The notes under the pieces are model-generated. The model had not been told where the DNA came from. It saw only the letters and a list, made by a program, of their open reading frames with translations, and made no database searches. A stretch of DNA of 42,455 nt from Flavobacteriales bacterium (lineage in GTDB: Bacteria > Bacteroidota > Bacteroidia > NS11-12g > UBA955), in contig CANIZU010000001.1 of assembly GCA_947472115.1 (NCBI GenBank), positions 1 through 42,455 on the forward strand, in the 5' to 3' direction. Both the position numbers and the translations under genes were made by a program. Within the stretch, counting starts at the first letter, position 1. Every line of letters starts with the position of its first letter. Shown here piece by piece: positions 39,704-42,455 of this stretch.

Positions 39704-41050
39704 ATGGATTTTACGGATTTTGGAGATTTGGCGGAGGATGTGTTGTGGGGCGGGTTGTCGAAGGATGCGCATCGACAGTTTATGTCGCGTTGCCTGGTCT
39801 TGGCTGAACGCGGTTGGGGAAAGGTGAGTCCGAATCCGATGGTGGGAGCGGTTTTGGTTCGTGGCGGGTTGGTGTTGGATGAGGGGTGGCACGATGTATT
39901 TGGCGGGGCGCATGCGGAGCGGATGTTGTTTGAGGGGTTGGGTTCTGGACAGAATGAAGATTTTTCGGATTGTATTTTATATGTGTCGTTGGAGCCTTGC
40001 GCGCATTTCGGGAAGACGCCTCCTTGTGCGAATTTGATCTTGGAGAAGGGTGTTGGCGCTGTGGTTGTCGGGGTATTGGATCCCAATCCGAAAGTGTGTG
40101 GTAGGGGTGTTGAGATTTTGCGCGCTGCGGGTGTGGACGTCTTGGTGGGTGTGCTGGAGGATGAATGTCGGGGGTTGAATCCCATGTTTTGGGTCAACCA
40201 GCTTTTAGGCCGGACGGCTGTTGTTGCGAAGTGGGCAGAGACGGCGGATGGATTTATGGGTCGTATCGCAGAGGAGTCAAGTCGCTTGTTACCAACAAAT
40301 CCAATTCTCTCAAATGAGATCGAACTGCTTCAAAATGAAAGGTTTTTGATTTCCGGTGAGGAATCGGGTCGATGGGTGCATTGGTTACGGTCGGGAATGG
40401 ACGCGATTTTGGTTGGAGTGAATACATGGAATTTGGATCAGCCAAAGTTGAACGTCCGCGGGTTGGAGGTGTCAAAGCAGCCGATTCGCATCGTTCTAGA
40501 TCGTCGGTTGCGAGGTGAATATTCCGCTGAAGCAGTGAATCGCAGCGCAGCCCCGTTGTGGGTGATATATGATTTAAATTTTTTAGAAAGTGATGAGGCG
40601 ATGGGTATCCGAGAGTTACAATTTAAGTTATTGTCGGAGGCTTCGGGATCAGGAAAATTGGTTGGTTGGGGATTGGAATTATCGGAATTAGAATCATCGA
40701 ACGGCAATAGCGATTCGCTGAACTCGGTAGATAGGATTTTGCAGTGGTTGTACGAGGCGCATGGATTGGGGGTGATTTTGGTTGAGGGCGGCGCATCGAT
40801 TTTGCAATCGTTTTTGGATGCGGACTGCGTGGATGAGCTCCATATTTTGCGAAATTCGCAAATGCGTTTGGAATCGGGGGTTAGGTCTCCCAATTTGGAT
40901 CGGGGGAAGTTGTCTCGGGATGCGGATTTTGGGTCGGACGAGCACTGGGTTTGGCGGCGGGATTTCGGTGGAATGGGCATCGAAACGGAGGAAGGATTGA
41001 ATTCGGAATTCGGAATACTCGGGAAAGAGGAAGGGGATTTGGCGGAGTGA
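39704..41050 (+). CDS. ribD: Bifunctional riboflavin deaminase/reductase RibD
   Basis: RibD carries out the second and third steps of riboflavin synthesis: deamination of the pyrimidine and then side-chain reduction. The deaminase domain (about 20-150) has the zinc motif HAE (70-72) and PCAHFGKTPPC (Cys99 and Cys108), with SPNPMVGAVLV. The reductase domain (from about 160) has AETADGFMGR, DAILVGVNTWNLDQPKLNVR and VILVEGGASILQSF. At 448 residues it is longer than usual (about 360); the extra length is in the reductase linker (about 300-345) and a polar tail of about 30 residues. ATG at 39704 is preferred to the TTG upstream. The stop overlaps the next gene's GTG. Confidence 0.93.
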   Translation: MDFTDFGDLAEDVLWGGLSKDAHRQFMSRCLVLAERGWGKVSPNPMVGAVLVRGGLVLDEGWHDVFGGAHAERMLFEGLGSGQNEDFSDCILYVSLEPCAHFGKTPPCANLILEKGVGAVVVGVLDPNPKVCGRGVEILRAAGVDVLVGVLEDECRGLNPMFWVNQLLGRTAVVAKWAETADGFMGRIAEESSRLLPTNPILSNEIELLQNERFLISGEESGRWVHWLRSGMDAILVGVNTWNLDQPKLNVRGLEVSKQPIRIVLDRRLRGEYSAEAVNRSAAPLWVIYDLNFLESDEAMGIRELQFKLLSEASGSGKLVGWGLELSELESSNGNSDSLNSVDRILQWLYEAHGLGVILVEGGASILQSFLDADCVDELHILRNSQMRLESGVRSPNLDRGKLSRDADFGSDEHWVWRRDFGGMGIETEEGLNSEFGILGKEEGDLAE

Positions 41051-41655
41051 GTTTATTTTCCGACGTGTACTATGAGGTGGAGCGGGATGCGGAATTTGTT
41101 TTGCGGGAGCGGGGCAGCAAGTTTTTTGCTTTTGTTTACGGGGTGAAATCGGATTTGGAGATCAAGGAAAAGTTGGAGGGTTTGAAGCGGCAGTATCCGG
41201 ATGCAACGCATCATTGTTATGCTTGGGTGATGGGGGCGCGGGGTGAGGCGCAGCGGGCGAACGACGATGGGGAGCCTGGAAATTCTGCGGGCCGACCGAT
41301 TTTGAGGTCGATTCTCAGCGTGGGTGTCACCAATGTTTTGGTGGTGGTGGTGCGGTATTTCGGGGGGACGTTGCTTGGGATTCCCGGTTTGATTGAAAGT
41401 TATGGGGGAGCGGCCGAGTCGGCGCTTCGCGCCGCCGGCCGCCTCGAAAAATTCATCGAAGAAAACTATGAAATTTCATCGGCTTTTGAGCATGAACAGG
41501 AAATTCATCGACTCATTGCAAAGTACGGCGCTCGTGTTTTGGGCAGCGAGTATACGGAGCAAGTTTGCTATCGCGTGGCGGTGAAGGCAGGTGTAGGTCG
41601 GGACTTCGAAAAAGCCCTTTCGGACCATTACCAATTGAGCGGAAAACGCGTGTAA
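41047..41655 (+). CDS. IMPACT/YigZ-family protein
   Basis: The 202-residue protein has the family signature ANDDGEPGNSAGRPIL (usually DDGEPxGTAGxPIL) and VVVVRYFGGTLLGIPGLIESYGGA, followed by a ferredoxin-like C-terminal domain. YigZ/YvyE/IMPACT proteins are conserved but their function in bacteria is unsettled. GTG at 41047 overlaps the ribD stop codon as GTGA, giving the family's usual length and implying coupled translation; a longer frame inside ribD is ignored. A GC-rich hairpin (41410-41442) sits in the coding sequence for GGAAESALRAAGR. Confidence 0.9.
   Translation: MSLFSDVYYEVERDAEFVLRERGSKFFAFVYGVKSDLEIKEKLEGLKRQYPDATHHCYAWVMGARGEAQRANDDGEPGNSAGRPILRSILSVGVTNVLVVVVRYFGGTLLGIPGLIESYGGAAESALRAAGRLEKFIEENYEISSAFEHEQEIHRLIAKYGARVLGSEYTEQVCYRVAVKAGVGRDFEKALSDHYQLSGKRV
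41410..41442. repeat. GC-rich two-stage hairpin inside the YigZ-family gene
   Basis: GCGGCCG (41410-41416) pairs with CGGCCGC (41436-41442), and inside it CGGCGC (41420-41425) pairs with GCGCCG (41429-41434) around TTC. The outer stem closely matches that at 35339, the inner stem differs. Confidence 0.65.
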
Positions 41656-41658
41656 ATT

Positions 41659-41675
41659 CATCTTTAATTAAGATG
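41659..41675. terminator. Weak hairpin between convergent genes
   Basis: CATCTT (41659-41664) pairs with AAGATG (41670-41675) around TAATT just after the YigZ-family stop and before the convergent gene's stop. The stem is AT-rich and no T run follows, so the call is weak. Confidence 0.3.
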
Positions 41676-41715
41676 GAAGAGAAGATTCGAGTAAAGAAAT
41701 TTAAACGATGATATT

Positions 41716-42455
41716 CTATTGAAGAAATTTTGCAATGAAATCAGATAATGTCATCTCTCCAGTTTCAAAAATGAAGACGGGTCCGCGAACATCTGCCAAG
41801 CTGTGTTTAAAAGGAAGTCGGTCACCCCAAGCGCTGTCTTTGAAAACATCCATAACGGCGACCTTGTGCGGGACGTAATGTTGTTCTTTGATTTCTTTTA
41901 ATAGCCAATGTCGACGTTCATATTTTGGACGCACGATCGGAATGGTTTTATGGATTTTAAAGCAATCCGGCAAAGTATCAGGTGGTTGAATTTCCGATTG
42001 CAACGGGAAGTCTGCCAACTGCTGAAATCCCATGCTCGCTGTCTCTAAAACGTAGTGGTCCAATACGACCACTGCCCCAATTTTTTCCGTTCTGCAGAGG
42101 TTTGCCATCTTCTCGGCATCGCCACGCAACTGATTGATAGGGTAAATCATCACGGGAACATAGGTTTTACCCAATTCTCGGATGCTGCACCTGTCCCAAA
42201 AACGATAACCATAAAGTCCAACAGCAGCAAAAAGGCCAGTGAAATAAACGGTTTTAATAAGCTTGGACTTTATCTGGAACTTGCCAGAAAGTGTTAATGG
42301 ATGTTTGAAGGTGATTTTCCAAAGTTGATTCAGCCCCTGGAACGAAAATCCCGAACTCGCAATTTGCCAACCCCACGCAAAGGGCACTGCCAAGAAAAAT
42401 CGACCGTAGCCAAAAAAGATGTTTTCGGTGCCATCGGTTGTCTTTTCTACCGCTA
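41716..42455 (-). CDS. Membrane protein of unknown function (C-terminal part, start beyond window)
   Basis: The frame is open to the window edge, so at least 245 residues of a longer protein are present and the N terminus is missing. A hydrophobic stretch (GYGRFFLAVPFAWGW) lies at the cut end and a clear membrane helix (VYFTGLFAAVGLYGYRF) about 65 residues later. The remaining 170 or so residues are soluble, with strand-like AVVVLDHYVL and PVFIFETGEM. I do not recognise the family; a multi-spanning membrane protein with a soluble C-terminal domain, such as a lipid-linked sugar transferase, is possible but not supported by a motif. Confidence 0.7.
   Translation of the reverse strand, partial: AVEKTTDGTENIFFGYGRFFLAVPFAWGWQIASSGFSFQGLNQLWKITFKHPLTLSGKFQIKSKLIKTVYFTGLFAAVGLYGYRFWDRCSIRELGKTYVPVMIYPINQLRGDAEKMANLCRTEKIGAVVVLDHYVLETASMGFQQLADFPLQSEIQPPDTLPDCFKIHKTIPIVRPKYERRHWLLKEIKEQHYVPHKVAVMDVFKDSAWGDRLPFKHSLADVRGPVFIFETGEMTLSDFIAKFLQ

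Noticed and set aside
1..42455. CRISPR array, toxin-antitoxin pair or retron in the window
   Set aside because: No regularly spaced repeats, no paired small genes with known toxin features and no reverse transcriptase were seen.

Overview
The window reads as chromosome of a Bacteroidota bacterium, order unresolved. The evidence is: a secreted protein with a type IX secretion (T9SS) C-terminal sorting domain; a PorE-like TPR/propeller/OmpA lipoprotein; lipoproteins and secreted proteins ending their signals in AQ or C; KdsA (LPS synthesis); and promoters of the Bacteroidota type (TTG, about 20 nt, then TAnnTTTG or TAnnTTCG), often only a few bases upstream of the start codon. Most of the window is ordinary, densely packed host sequence of balanced base composition. 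Exceptions are AT-rich stretches next to the two tRNA genes.

Layout. 1-310: the 3' end of a tRNA (probably tRNA-Pro), a terminator and a tandem 11-mer. 311-2928 (+): an unrecognised secreted protein and a threonine aldolase. 2931-11200 (-): a tightly packed run of DUF3089 hydrolase, AsmA-like protein, MobA, FdhD, a small DUF7009-like protein and an FdhF/YdeP molybdoenzyme, so the molybdenum cofactor guanylyltransferase, sulfurtransferase and enzyme sit together. 11324-14123 (+): a small haem-type membrane protein, an HtrA protease and KdsA. 14124-19819 (-): the PorE-like lipoprotein and an M1 aminopeptidase. 20035-21300: tRNA-Asp followed by an AT-rich islet with an orphan gene, a truncated copy of it and IS21-like end repeats. 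21274-29311: trmB (-) divergent from aat, a cyclase-family hydrolase, a GT9 glycosyltransferase, rnz, ftsK and a LolA-like carrier (all +). 29422-30951 (-): sucD and a lipoprotein glutathione peroxidase. 31101-32967 (+): an Omp28-type lipoprotein and XerD. 33017-38280 (-): a T9SS cargo protein, a small unknown protein, a GT2 glycosyltransferase and a UDP-sugar 6-dehydrogenase. 38414-41655 (+): a serine hydrolase, RibD and an IMPACT/YigZ protein. 41716-42455 (-): the 3' part of a membrane protein.

The observations I would follow up are these. The PorE-like lipoprotein carries a C-terminal region that reads like a retropepsin fold without its catalytic D-T/S-G. Both tRNA genes are followed by terminator plus tandem 11/12-mer, which looks like integrase attachment-site architecture, and the tRNA-Asp copy leads into an islet of decaying duplicated genes. 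Short perfect GC-rich hairpins are embedded in coding sequences, three of them sharing the same GC-GCA-GC core. Finally, a T9SS cargo gene sits directly upstream of glycan genes. I did not find a complete novel defence or mobile system, and there is no CRISPR array.
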